Of a DNA stretch of 64,000 nt, positions 9,142-17,705 are shown in pieces. Source of the DNA: Rhizobium leguminosarum bv. viciae USDA 2370 (lineage in GTDB: Bacteria; Pseudomonadota; Alphaproteobacteria; Rhizobiales; Rhizobiaceae); contig NZ_MRDL01000059.1 in NCBI RefSeq assembly GCF_002008365.1, positions 530,325-594,324 on the forward strand. Reading direction: 5' to 3'. The translations under genes were made by a program, and so were the position numbers. The number at the start of each line of letters is the position of its first letter. Position 1 is the stretch's first letter. The notes under the pieces are model-generated. The model worked only from the letters and a program-made list of their open reading frames with translations, made no database searches and had not been told where the DNA came from.

Positions 9142-10134
9142 TCAGGCAGCCTTCCGCTTGTGCAGGAAATGGTCGATCGAGACGGCGGCAAGCAGAATGC
9201 AGCCTTTGATCATGTCTTGCCAATAGACGGACACGTCGAGCAAGATCAACGAGCTTGTTACGACCGACAGCAGGGCAATGCCGAGAATTGCCCCCAAGAT
9301 CGTGCCGGAGCCGCCATTCAGCGATGCACCGCCGATCACCGCGGCTGCGATGATGTTGAGCTCCATGCCGACCCCAAAGGTCGGGGTCGCGGCACCGAAG
9401 CGGGACATGTAGATCACACCGGCAACACCGGACAGCGTGGCGCAGAGCACCGTCACCCAGAACGTCACCTGGTTGGTCTTGATCCCGGAATAGAGCGCCG
9501 CTTTCTCATTGCTGCCGGTGTAGAACACCTTGCGGAAGGCGGTTGCCCGGCGCAGCAGGAAATCGAACAGCACGACGACCGCGACAAAAATCAGGATCAC
9601 ATAGGGAACGCCGTAGAACGTGCCCTGCCCGACCGCCTTGAACGAGGGTGGCAAGGTGAACAGCGACAGCGGCGTGCCCTTGGTGATGATCAGGCAGATA
9701 CCGCGTACGATCACCATCGCCGCAAGCGAGGTGATGAAATGGTTGAGGCCGACCACCGTGACGAAGAAGCCCATGACACAGCCGATCAGGCCGCTGGCAA
9801 TGATCCCGATCAGGGAAGCGCTCCACGGATCGAGCCCCATCAGGAACAGCGAGCCCGACAGCACCATCGAGAAACAGACGACCGAGCCGACCGACAGGTC
9901 GATGCCGCCGACGATCAACAGGATGGTCATGCCGACGACGACGATCCCTTCCACCGAGAACGACATCAGCATCGCCCGGAAGTTGCCGAGCGTCAGAAAA
10001 TGCGGCGAGGCAAAGCTCATGACGATGCAGAGCGCCAGGATGATCGCGATCAATCCCGCCTCGCGCATCGTTCCCAGCCGTTTCCAGCCGGGCGTGCGTG
10101 CCTGATGTACAGCTGCCAACGTAGCGTCCGCCAT
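9142..10134 (-). CDS. ribose/xylose-type ABC transporter permease
   Basis: 330 residues with 8-10 hydrophobic segments, matching the BPD_transp_2 (RbsC/XylH) family; the typical IDLSVGSVV and AAVIGGASLNGGSGT motifs are present. It forms the inner-membrane channel of the importer, presumably as a homodimer, since only one permease gene is present. The start is set at ATG 10134, which has AGGAG 8 nt upstream; an ATG at 10173 would overlap the ATPase gene. It lies between the ATPase and regulator genes. Confidence 0.92.
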   Translation of the reverse strand: MADATLAAVHQARTPGWKRLGTMREAGLIAIILALCIVMSFASPHFLTLGNFRAMLMSFSVEGIVVVGMTILLIVGGIDLSVGSVVCFSMVLSGSLFLMGLDPWSASLIGIIASGLIGCVMGFFVTVVGLNHFITSLAAMVIVRGICLIITKGTPLSLFTLPPSFKAVGQGTFYGVPYVILIFVAVVVLFDFLLRRATAFRKVFYTGSNEKAALYSGIKTNQVTFWVTVLCATLSGVAGVIYMSRFGAATPTFGVGMELNIIAAAVIGGASLNGGSGTILGAILGIALLSVVTSSLILLDVSVYWQDMIKGCILLAAVSIDHFLHKRKAA

Positions 10135-10162
10135 GACCTTGTCTCCTGCCCCTGCGTTTTCT

Positions 10163-11704
10163 TTATGCGGCATGCTCTGATGCCTTCGAATTGTTATGAC
10201 CGCCGATACCCGACGCGAGCCGCATGATCGCTTCTTCCGTCATCGTCTCGCCCTCGACCTCGCCTGCAACCGTGCCCTCGTGGATGACCAGCACCCGGTC
10301 GCACAGACCAAGAAGCTCCGGCAGTTCCGACGAGATGACGACGATGCCGATGCCGGAGCCCGCGAGATCGCGCAGCAGCCGATGGATTTCCGATTTGGCG
10401 CCGACATCGATGCCGCGGGTTGGCTCGTCCATCAGGATGACCTTGGGATTGACCGCCAGCTGCTTGGCAATCGCCACTTTCTGCTGGTTTCCGCCCGACA
10501 GCGACGAGACCGGCATGTCGATGCCACCCATCCGCACGCCGAGCCGCCGGACTAGGTCGTGGGCCCGATCCGCCTCGGCTTTGGAATTCAACAGTCCCAG
10601 CGGTCCGGTCAGCGATTTCAAATCGAGAACGGCAATGTTCTGGGCGATGGAAAGATCAAGGAAAATGCCGGAGCCTTTCCGATCTTCCGACAGATAGACG
10701 ACACCCGCCTGCGCGGCCTGCGCATAGGAGTGCGCCCACAGCCGCTGTCCATGCAATTGCACCTCGCCGTCGATTACCGGCCGCAATCCGCAAATGCCTT
10801 CGGCTATCTCGGTGCGGCCCGAGCCGATGAGCCCGCCGATGCCGAGAATTTCACCCTTGCGCAGGTCGAAGCTCACATCCGTGAAGCGGCTACCGTCGCC
10901 GAGATCGCGGACGCTCAAAATGATCTCGTCGGTCCGCTCCGCCAGCGCCTGCTTTTCCGGATAGAGCTGGGTGATCTCGCGTCCGACCATGCGGCGCACC
11001 ACATCATCCGGCGTCAATTCCGCCACCATTTCCGTCGAGACATAGCGGCCATCGCGAAAGACGGTGACCCGGTCGCACAGGCTGAAGATTTCGGCCATGC
11101 GGTGGCTGATATAGATGATCGAAATACCCTGCGCCTTGAGGTCGCGGATGATTTCGAACAGGATCTGGGTCTCCGATTCCGTCAAAGCCGCCGTCGGTTC
11201 GTCGAAGATCAGCACGCGACAATCGAGCGTCAGTGCCTTGGCGATCTCGACAAGCTGCTGGCTGGAAATCGACAAATCACCGACTTTGCGGCGCACGTCG
11301 ATTGGTGCCAGACGATTCATCACGACCTGCGCATCCCGCTCCAGCCGGCCATAATTCATGAAAGGCGAGCGGCGGCGGTTGGTCGCTGCCATGAACATGT
11401 TCTCGGCCACCGTCGCATCGGGGCAGAGCGCGATTTCCTGATGCACGAGGCCAAGCCCGAGCGATTGCGCCACGGCCGGCGACGTCACCTTTACCGGCGC
11501 GCCATCGACGAGAACGTCGCCCTCGGTCGGCTGCAGCACGCCGGCAATGATGTTCATCAGCGTCGACTTGCCCGCGCCGTTTTCGCCGCAAAGCGCATGA
11601 ACCTCGCCCTTCTCCAGGCTGAAGCTCACATCCGTCAACGCCTTCACCGCCCCGAAGTGCTTGCTGACATTGCGGATTTCCAGAACCGGCACCGACGCCA
11701 TCAT
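10163..11704 (-). CDS. sugar ABC transporter ATP-binding protein (duplicated ATPase, RbsA/XylG-type)
   Basis: 513 residues with two fused ABC ATPase domains. The first has Walker A GENGAGKST, signature LSISSQQ and Walker B VLIFDEPTAAL. The second has a degenerate Walker A (GLIGSGRTE), signature SLSGGNQQK and Walker B VILMDEPTRGID. This asymmetry is normal in RbsA-like proteins. It energises uptake through the neighbouring permease. ATG 11704 is preceded by GAGGAGGAG; ATG 11701 immediately follows. The gene is 66 nt downstream of the binding-protein gene, with a 10-bp hairpin between them. Confidence 0.94.
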   Translation of the reverse strand: MMASVPVLEIRNVSKHFGAVKALTDVSFSLEKGEVHALCGENGAGKSTLMNIIAGVLQPTEGDVLVDGAPVKVTSPAVAQSLGLGLVHQEIALCPDATVAENMFMAATNRRRSPFMNYGRLERDAQVVMNRLAPIDVRRKVGDLSISSQQLVEIAKALTLDCRVLIFDEPTAALTESETQILFEIIRDLKAQGISIIYISHRMAEIFSLCDRVTVFRDGRYVSTEMVAELTPDDVVRRMVGREITQLYPEKQALAERTDEIILSVRDLGDGSRFTDVSFDLRKGEILGIGGLIGSGRTEIAEGICGLRPVIDGEVQLHGQRLWAHSYAQAAQAGVVYLSEDRKGSGIFLDLSIAQNIAVLDLKSLTGPLGLLNSKAEADRAHDLVRRLGVRMGGIDMPVSSLSGGNQQKVAIAKQLAVNPKVILMDEPTRGIDVGAKSEIHRLLRDLAGSGIGIVVISSELPELLGLCDRVLVIHEGTVAGEVEGETMTEEAIMRLASGIGGHNNSKASEHAA

Positions 11705-11727
11705 CGTCTCCTCCTCACGCTCGCGGT

Positions 11728-11759
11728 GGCTGTCCGGAGTTTCCTGCCCCCGGACAGCC
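11728..11759 (-). other. intercistronic stem-loop between binding protein and ATPase genes
   Basis: Perfect 10-bp stem GGCTGTCCGG/CCGGACAGCC with a 12-nt loop, lying in the 66-nt gap of the operon and lacking a T-run. Such hairpins often protect the 3' end of the binding-protein mRNA or give partial termination, raising binding-protein output over the membrane parts. Confidence 0.65.
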
Positions 11760-11770
11760 GGCACAAAGGC

Positions 11771-12799
11771 TTACTCCTCGATGCCTTTGGTGCCCCGCCG
11801 CTTCAGATACTTGTCCCAGTAGAAATCGTCGGCATTATCAGCCGTGACGATCGACAGGCCGTTGTCGACGAACGGAATGCTCATCGGGTTGAAGCCGGCG
11901 CGCTTGGCGTCGTTCATCGGGTCGATGAGTTCCGGATGCTTGGCAAGCCACAAAAGCATGAAGCCCATGTAACCCTGCATGCCCTGGTTCGGATTGATCG
12001 AACCGAACACTTCGCCCGCCTTGATCATGTCGAGGATGTTGGCATTGACGTCGGCGCACATCACGATGATCTTGCCGCCGCTTTCCTTGTTGGCCTGCGA
12101 AGCGCCGATGGCCGAATTCGCTTCCGGCATGAAGACGGCCCCAATATTCGGATGGGCCTGCACCAAGCTCATCAGGCCCTGATAGGCCTTGTTCGGGTCC
12201 TGGTTGGACGCAGCGCGGCCGACCAGCTTCATATCAGGATATTTTTCCTCCATACGGGCGATGAAGGCGGCGATACGCTTGTCGTGGTTGTCCTGGCCCG
12301 GATTTTCCAGAACGGCATATTCACCCTTGCCACCCATCTTTTCGGCAATCGCGTCGGCCGCATAGGTGCCTTCGCGGGTATTGTCCGAGGTGACGAACGA
12401 GATGCGCTTGGAAAGCGGCGCATCGGCCGCGAAGGTCACGACCGCCGTGCCCTGGTCGATCGCCCGGTTGATCGGCTCGATGAACGGATCGGAGTTCATC
12501 GGATGAACGAGGATACCGGCCGGGTTCTGGGCCAGCGCCTGGTCGAAGGTGGCGATCTGCTTGTTGACGTCATATTCCGGCGTGCCGGTATAGGCGGTCT
12601 CGCAGCCGAGCTGCTGACCGGCCTGCTTGAACATTTCATAGACCGGGAACCAATATTCGACGCCCGATACCATGACGTTCATGACGTATTTTTCACCCGG
12701 CTTGCAGCGGAACGGATTTTCCGTGCCCGCGCTGGCCACGCCGGCCAAAAGCGTCGATGCAAGGACCGCCAACGCGGTCGTGCTTAGAAATTTGCGCAA
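11771..12799 (-). CDS. periplasmic sugar/polyol-binding protein of ABC importer
   Basis: 342 residues. It has a signal peptide (LRKFLSTTALAVLASTLLAG, cleavage near VASA-GT) followed by a type I periplasmic-binding fold (Peripla_BP_4): VMNVMVSGVEYWFPVY, PAGILVHPMNSD, GTAVVTFAADAP. It delivers substrate to the adjacent permease. The frame stays open upstream to 12943, but the signal peptide begins exactly at TTG 12799, which has GAGGAGG four nt upstream. I therefore choose the TTG start. It is the first gene of the eight-gene operon. The ligand is unknown, but ribose-family binding proteins recognise pentoses, hexoses and polyols. Confidence 0.9.
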   Translation of the reverse strand: MRKFLSTTALAVLASTLLAGVASAGTENPFRCKPGEKYVMNVMVSGVEYWFPVYEMFKQAGQQLGCETAYTGTPEYDVNKQIATFDQALAQNPAGILVHPMNSDPFIEPINRAIDQGTAVVTFAADAPLSKRISFVTSDNTREGTYAADAIAEKMGGKGEYAVLENPGQDNHDKRIAAFIARMEEKYPDMKLVGRAASNQDPNKAYQGLMSLVQAHPNIGAVFMPEANSAIGASQANKESGGKIIVMCADVNANILDMIKAGEVFGSINPNQGMQGYMGFMLLWLAKHPELIDPMNDAKRAGFNPMSIPFVDNGLSIVTADNADDFYWDKYLKRRGTKGIEE

Positions 12800-13213
12800 G
12801 TTTCCTCCTCGAGGCCGAAGCCCCTCCCAAATATCCGGCGGCGCCTCAGCGGCTGCCGATGATCCATTGAAGACCGGAGTTCCTCCTCGAAGTCCGGTAT
12901 GGGCAGATAATCGCAACGGCAGAGCTCTGTCAATATAATTCATACTGTGAAATATATTTCAGGTATCGACGTTCTGAATGGCGATTGATGCCGCCTTCCG
13001 GCGCTCGAAGACATCGAGAAGCGGCATTGATGTCGCTGCATCGATTTGCCTGAAGACGGTCGCTCGAAGGCCGAAGCGGACCTTCCTCGCACGCGCAGCC
13101 GTTTTGGCAAGAATCTGAAGGGTAAAGACTAAGACCGCCGGAGCCTTTGATGGACGATTGTCTGGGCTCCGCAAGTTCTGCATTTCATCGCCTTCGGCAG
13201 GTCGAAACGCTGG
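12800..13213. other. leader/promoter region of the polyol operon and tail of the gra operon
   Basis: A 414-bp gap. It holds the 5' leader of the polyol operon and an AT-rich stretch with the palindrome at 12948-12961. Downstream of the last gra gene I see no gene; the 74-codon minus frame at 12959-13183 has no recognisable content. Confidence 0.5.
12948..12961. promoter_or_regulatory. candidate operator palindrome upstream of the polyol operon
   Basis: Perfect 14-bp palindrome TGAAATATATTTCA in an AT-rich patch about 150 bp ahead of the binding-protein start. Short flanking symmetry exists further out (ATAC...GTAT). By position it is the best candidate site for the SorC-type regulator encoded in the same operon; this is inference. 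Confidence 0.5.
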
Positions 13214-13510
13214 TCAGAGACTCTCTAGAAGAACCCCAAAAGTAGGCCGCCATTCGTAGATATCGACGCTGCCGTAAACACCGGATTGGACGAAGGGATC
13301 TCCTGCGCTGAACGCCTCGAACTCCGCGAGCGTTTCGACTTCCGCGATCACCAAGGCGGTAGAACCCTTGCCCTCCGCCGACGGTGTAGAGGGTCCGGAA
13401 AGCAGGATGCGGATCGCCGCGCCTCGCAGATAGGCCTTGTGTTCGTCGATCAATCGGGAACGTTCGGCAGCCTTGCCGGGGTCGGATACCGCATAGCGGG
13501 CAACGATCAT
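13214..13510 (-). CDS. graE: YciI-family protein of the gamma-resorcylate cluster
   Basis: 98 residues with the YciI/ferredoxin-like alpha-beta fold: MIVARYAVSDPGKAAERSRL, DEHKAYLRG near residues 23-31, and a C-terminal VIAEVETLAEFEAFSAGDPFVQ block. YciI-like proteins are small dimeric enzymes or accessory proteins, often beside aromatic-degradation genes. The ATG overlaps the graB stop (ATGA, 13507-13510). Its position after graB matches graE in the graRDAFCBEK cluster described for Rhizobium sp. MTP-10005, hence the symbol. Its biochemical role is not established here. Confidence 0.8.
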   Translation of the reverse strand: MIVARYAVSDPGKAAERSRLIDEHKAYLRGAAIRILLSGPSTPSAEGKGSTALVIAEVETLAEFEAFSAGDPFVQSGVYGSVDIYEWRPTFGVLLESL

Positions 13511-14355
13511 TCTCCACTCTCCACTGGCGTCAGCACGAAATCGAAATCGGAACGCCAGACCGTCGCACGATCGACACGCTCGAAAGGCGCAACCAGGCTG
13601 TTTTTCACCCCAAACACCGTATCGGATCCCAGATAGGGATCGTCGCCGACAAAGGTGTGGGTTACCAGCTTCCGATAACCTGAAGCCGTGATCAGGTAAT
13701 GGGTATGGGCAGGACGGTAGGGATGGCGGCCGAGGGAGGTCAGCATCTGGCCGACCGGGCCGTCATCCGGAATCGGATAGGAAACCGGCTTTATGCCGAC
13801 GAAACTATAGGTGCCATCTGCGCTGGTGACGAAGATGCCCCGGTTGTTCCACTTCGGCTGGATGTCCGGCTGCTGGACATCGTAGAAGCCATCGGAATTA
13901 TCCGACCATACATCGATCTGGGCTCCCTCGATCGGATTGCCGTTAAGATCCAGCACTCGCCCGATGAAGAGACAGCTCTCGCCCTTGCCGTCGAGAGAGA
14001 TGTTTTCACCCATCTGCCGTATGGGCGCGCCGTCGACATGGAACGGCCCGAACACGGTATTTTCCGTGGCGCCCGGCGGACGCCGGTTGTTGATTGCATC
14101 CACCAGCATCGACAAACCCAGCGTATCGCTGAGCAGGATGAACTCCTGTCGCTCGTCATGACAGAGATGGCCGGTTCGGGTCAGAAAGCCGATGGCCAAC
14201 TCCCATTCCTCCTGGGCCAGGCTGATATCCTTGGCAAAGGCATGCAGGTGCCTGACAAGCGACGCCATGATTTCGGCCAGACGCGGATTAATGTCCCGCC
14301 CCATCCGCGAGTTGACGGCCTCCGCGGATCTCTCTTCGCTGAAATATTCGGGCAC
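13507..14355 (-). CDS. graB: hydroxyquinol 1,2-dioxygenase
   Basis: 282 residues. An N-terminal helical dimerisation domain is followed by the intradiol dioxygenase beta-sandwich. Predicted Fe(III) ligands are Tyr158 (DGFYDVQ), Tyr193 (SYPIPDDGP), His217 and His219 (PAHTHYLI). It cleaves hydroxyquinol (1,2,4-trihydroxybenzene) between the vicinal hydroxyls to maleylacetate in the cytoplasm. The start is set at GTG 14355 because GGAGG lies 8 nt upstream; the open frame begins five codons earlier at a TTG that overlaps this ribosome site. It starts 19 nt after graC. Hydroxyquinol rather than catechol specificity rests on the gra context. Confidence 0.93.
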   Translation of the reverse strand: MPEYFSEERSAEAVNSRMGRDINPRLAEIMASLVRHLHAFAKDISLAQEEWELAIGFLTRTGHLCHDERQEFILLSDTLGLSMLVDAINNRRPPGATENTVFGPFHVDGAPIRQMGENISLDGKGESCLFIGRVLDLNGNPIEGAQIDVWSDNSDGFYDVQQPDIQPKWNNRGIFVTSADGTYSFVGIKPVSYPIPDDGPVGQMLTSLGRHPYRPAHTHYLITASGYRKLVTHTFVGDDPYLGSDTVFGVKNSLVAPFERVDRATVWRSDFDFVLTPVESGE

Positions 14356-14374
14356 GTGGCCATCCTCCAAAGCG

Positions 14375-15433
14375 TTAACGCGGCCGCGCGCCCTCCCAGG
14401 CGCTCTCCAACAAAACCCGGATCGCTTCCCGTTCGATCGGGCGCGGGTTCCAGTAGGGGTTCTGGGCGGCGAGTTCCGCCGCAGGGTCCAGATCGGCTTC
14501 CTTCATACCCAGATCGCGCAGCGCCAAGGGGGCGCCGATCGAAGCGGCAAAATCATAAAGACCGCCGCCCAGCGAGCCGCCAAAAAGATCGGTAGCGGGT
14601 TCTAACGCATCCGCTGCGGCCTCCGCATTGTAGGCGGCAGAATGGGGAAGAATGACCGCATGGGTTTCCGCATGCGGCAGATCGAAGCTACCGCCTAGCG
14701 TATGGCAGAGCTTGTGATGCAGGGCCATGCCTACCGCTCCGAGCACCGTGCCGCACAGCCAGGAACCGTAAAGCGCTTCGCTTCGCGGCTCGATGTCCCC
14801 AGGGGCATTGACGATTTGAGGTAAAGCCTGCTTCAGCGCGCGCAGGCCCTCGACCGCCATCATCGACGAAATTGGATTGCGATCCTGTGCATAGAGACCT
14901 TCGACCGCATGCGCCATTGCATTGAGCCCGCTGCTGACGCTGATGTTGACCGGCAATCCCAATGTCAATTCTGGGTCGTAGATCACCACTTCGGGCAGGA
15001 TGCCAGGCCCGCGGACCGTCGTCTTCTGCCCGTTTTCTGTCTGGCCGAGGATCGGTGTAACCTCCGATCCCGCATAGGTCGTCGCCACCACGATTTGTGG
15101 CGCGTCGTTGCGATAGGCGATCGCCTTGCCGAGACCGATCGTAGATCCGCCGCCGATTGCGACCACGCAATCGGCGCCGGCCAAGTTGTATGCCGCAATC
15201 GCGCGCTCGGTCACATCGACCGGCGTATGCATCGTCGCATCGTGGAATAGTCCCGCCGCAAGCGGACCGAGGGTAGCAGCGATCCGTTCGGCCTCCGCTT
15301 TCTGGTGCGGGGTCGAAAGGATCAGCGCGCGCTTGCCGCCCTGCCCTGCAATCGCCTCGGCGAGACGGTTCAACGAGCCGCTCCCGAAGAAGACCTGGGC
15401 CGCGCTGGCCGTGTATCTGAAAGGTGCAACCAT
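14375..15433 (-). CDS. graC: maleylacetate reductase
   Basis: 352 residues, an iron-containing alcohol dehydrogenase fold. It has the nucleotide-binding GGGSTIGLGKAIA motif near residues 94-106, the TTYAGSEVTPI motif and conserved histidines in LNAMAHAVEG, MALHHKLCHTLGG and HAVILPH. It reduces maleylacetate to 3-oxoadipate with NAD(P)H, feeding the beta-ketoadipate pathway. It starts one base after the graF stop, so translation is coupled. Family and context agree well. Confidence 0.94.
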   Translation of the reverse strand: MVAPFRYTASAAQVFFGSGSLNRLAEAIAGQGGKRALILSTPHQKAEAERIAATLGPLAAGLFHDATMHTPVDVTERAIAAYNLAGADCVVAIGGGSTIGLGKAIAYRNDAPQIVVATTYAGSEVTPILGQTENGQKTTVRGPGILPEVVIYDPELTLGLPVNISVSSGLNAMAHAVEGLYAQDRNPISSMMAVEGLRALKQALPQIVNAPGDIEPRSEALYGSWLCGTVLGAVGMALHHKLCHTLGGSFDLPHAETHAVILPHSAAYNAEAAADALEPATDLFGGSLGGGLYDFAASIGAPLALRDLGMKEADLDPAAELAAQNPYWNPRPIEREAIRVLLESAWEGARPR

Positions 15434-15434
15434 G

Positions 15435-16415
15435 CTATCGATCGAGTTTGAATAGCGAAACCGCGTTGGTGCGACCGATCTTCAGACGGTCGGCCTCGGA
15501 GATGGTCGTGCTGTCGAACCAGTTTGCAGCATGGTCGACGTTCTCGAATGGCCAGTCTGTCGAGAACAGAATTCGGTCCGCGCCGATTTCCAGCATAGCA
15601 TCGATAAGCGATTGCGTGCGGAAGTTCCCCGACGTCGTGATGTAGAAATTCTCGTTGAAATAATCGGCAATCGGGCGTTTGGCCGGATAATTCTTTTCCA
15701 CCTTGACCCACGCATTCCGGTTGTCGATGCGCCACATCATGTACGGCAGCCCCTCGCCCATGTGACCAACGATGATCCGCAAAGCCGGATGTTCGTCAAA
15801 CAGGCCGGATCCCATCAAACGTAACGCATGAACAGCGGTCTCCTGCGCGAACGCCCATGTCGGACCCATCAGCCAGGAATGGCCGGCATAGATCCGGCTA
15901 TCCTGCGGCAACGGGTTGCGCGGATGCAGATAGAAGGGAACGTTGAGTTTTTCGACTTCCGCCCAGAACGGACGATATTGCGGCAGGTCGTAGTAGAGCG
16001 GCGTCGTTCCGTCGCCTTCCTGCGAGAAGCCATTGACCAGTGCGCCGACGAAACCCAGCGTTGTCACGCAGCGCTGCAATTCCTGCGCGGCCGCATCTGG
16101 ATCCTGCAGGGGCAAAGCTGCAAATCCCAGGAAACGGTTCGGGTTCTTGACGCATTGCTCCGCCAGAAAGTCGTTGGCGCGCCGGGAAATTTCCAGGGCC
16201 TTTGCCTTATCTGGGATCGCCTGCACGGCCGGAGCGTTCAGCGACAGGATCATTTTCTCAATGCCGTGGGCATCCATCAGCCGCAAACGCTTGTCCTGGA
16301 TATCCAGAAGACGGGCGGACAGTTCCGTCCAGTAGTCGCCCGGCACGAATCCAGCCGAATCCTGTAGCGTCTCGGGAATGGCGAAATGTTCTTCAAGCGC
16401 GATCTTGCCTTGCAC
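15435..16415 (-). CDS. graF: gamma-resorcylate (2,6-dihydroxybenzoate) decarboxylase
   Basis: 326 residues, an amidohydrolase-fold decarboxylase. The metal ligands fall at the positions known for this enzyme: Glu8 and His10 (ALEEHF), His164 (FYLHPRNP) and Asp287 (FSTDWPFE), with His218 in GHMGEG. It reversibly decarboxylates 2,6-dihydroxybenzoate to resorcinol. The start is GTG 16415: the protein numbering then matches the ligand positions exactly, whereas the upstream extension to 16571 is not protein-like. It has an AGGAAAGAG stretch upstream and sits 47 nt downstream of graA. Confidence 0.95.
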   Translation of the reverse strand: MQGKIALEEHFAIPETLQDSAGFVPGDYWTELSARLLDIQDKRLRLMDAHGIEKMILSLNAPAVQAIPDKAKALEISRRANDFLAEQCVKNPNRFLGFAALPLQDPDAAAQELQRCVTTLGFVGALVNGFSQEGDGTTPLYYDLPQYRPFWAEVEKLNVPFYLHPRNPLPQDSRIYAGHSWLMGPTWAFAQETAVHALRLMGSGLFDEHPALRIIVGHMGEGLPYMMWRIDNRNAWVKVEKNYPAKRPIADYFNENFYITTSGNFRTQSLIDAMLEIGADRILFSTDWPFENVDHAANWFDSTTISEADRLKIGRTNAVSLFKLDR

Positions 16416-16462
16416 GATATGCTCTCTTTCCTGTCTTAAGTCGAAACAATGGGGATGGCGGA

Positions 16463-17695
16463 TCAGAATTGTCCCTTGGGCGGTAGACCGAGCAGCTGCT
16501 GGCCGACCATGGTGCCCACGGCATCCCAGTTCATGGAAATATGGCGCCCGACGGCATTTGCATCGCGCCATGCCCGCTGGACAGGATTGGACATCTGGAG
16601 GCCGAGGCCGCCTGTCGATGCATTGAGTGCTTCCACGGCCCGAAGGGCCAGGCTGACCGCAAAGGACTGGCTACGACGGGCGAGAATCCGATCGTCCTCG
16701 GTGATCTCGCCGGTGCCATCCTCGCGGGCCTGGGCCAGTTGCTGCGCCCGGGCAATATCGCGCAGAATGATTTCGCGGGCGGCATCCACGGATGCGGAGG
16801 CTTCCGCCACGCGAAGCTGGATCGTCGGAAATTCCGCGATCTTGTTGTTGCCACCGGCCACTGCACCACGTGTCACACGGGCCCCCATATGGTCGATATA
16901 GCTCTCCAATGCGCCCTTCGCCGCACCGACGGCTGCGCTGCCGAGGCAGAACGGAACCCCCATGAGCAGCGGAATGTTGAAAAGGCCGATACCCTTGTAG
17001 CCACGTCCGCCCGGCGTTCTGCCGGAGGTCGCATCCGGAAAGCTCAGCATGCGGTATTCCGGAACGAAGACATCCTTGAGGATCAGGCTTTTTGAGCCGG
17101 TGCCCGCGAGGCCGACAACGTCCCAGGTCTCGGCAATGGCATAATCGCTGGCGGGAACCAGAAGGAACGCCGGCACAGGACGCTCCCCCTCGCCATTTGG
17201 CGGAATGATCGCCGCACAGAGCGCCCACTGGGCATTTTCGCATCCGCTTGCAAAGGCCCAATCGCCGGTTAACCGGAAGCCACCGTCGACGCGTTCCGCC
17301 ATGCGGACCGGCGCATAGGAACCGCAGAGCAGCGCATCCGGATTGCTGCCCCACACTTCCTGCTGAACCCTTTCATCGAACATGGCGAGGAGCCATTGAT
17401 GCGCCGAAAGGAGGCCGGCAACCCAGCCGGTGGAGGCACAGGCCGACGACAGTTGGATATTTGCATCGACAAGCTCGGCAAACGATCCTTCGTCGCCACC
17501 GAAACGGGCAGGCTTGACGATATCGAAATAGCCGGCGGAGCGCAGCAGATCAATATTGCGTGCCGGCACGCGGCCGGATTTTTCCGTGTCGCGCGCGCCG
17601 GCACTGATCTCGTCCAACACCGGGGCGATACGATCTGCAAGACATGCGTTCTCAACCCGCGCCGAGGCGGGAAACAGGGCAGCTGTATTGTTCAT
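16463..17695 (-). CDS. graA: resorcinol hydroxylase, oxygenase component
   Basis: 410 residues of the acyl-CoA-dehydrogenase-like flavin monooxygenase family (group D, two-component). Visible features are the N-terminal helical domain, a beta middle domain with GDWAFASGCENAQWA, and the C-terminal four-helix domain ending NPVQRAWRDANAVGRHISMN. With reduced flavin from GraD it hydroxylates resorcinol to hydroxyquinol. ATG 17695 has GAAGG upstream and starts 10 nt after graD. Context separates it from related HpaB/TftD-type and HsaA-like enzymes. Confidence 0.92.
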   Translation of the reverse strand: MNNTAALFPASARVENACLADRIAPVLDEISAGARDTEKSGRVPARNIDLLRSAGYFDIVKPARFGGDEGSFAELVDANIQLSSACASTGWVAGLLSAHQWLLAMFDERVQQEVWGSNPDALLCGSYAPVRMAERVDGGFRLTGDWAFASGCENAQWALCAAIIPPNGEGERPVPAFLLVPASDYAIAETWDVVGLAGTGSKSLILKDVFVPEYRMLSFPDATSGRTPGGRGYKGIGLFNIPLLMGVPFCLGSAAVGAAKGALESYIDHMGARVTRGAVAGGNNKIAEFPTIQLRVAEASASVDAAREIILRDIARAQQLAQAREDGTGEITEDDRILARRSQSFAVSLALRAVEALNASTGGLGLQMSNPVQRAWRDANAVGRHISMNWDAVGTMVGQQLLGLPPKGQF

Positions 17696-17705
17696 GGAAC
17701 TACCT

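Noticed and set aside
10559..12787. 742-codon plus-strand frame
   Set aside because: Antisense shadow of the ABC ATPase and binding-protein genes.
12959..13183. 74-codon minus-strand frame between the polyol and gra operons
   Set aside because: It overlaps the candidate operator region, has no ribosome site and no recognisable similarity.
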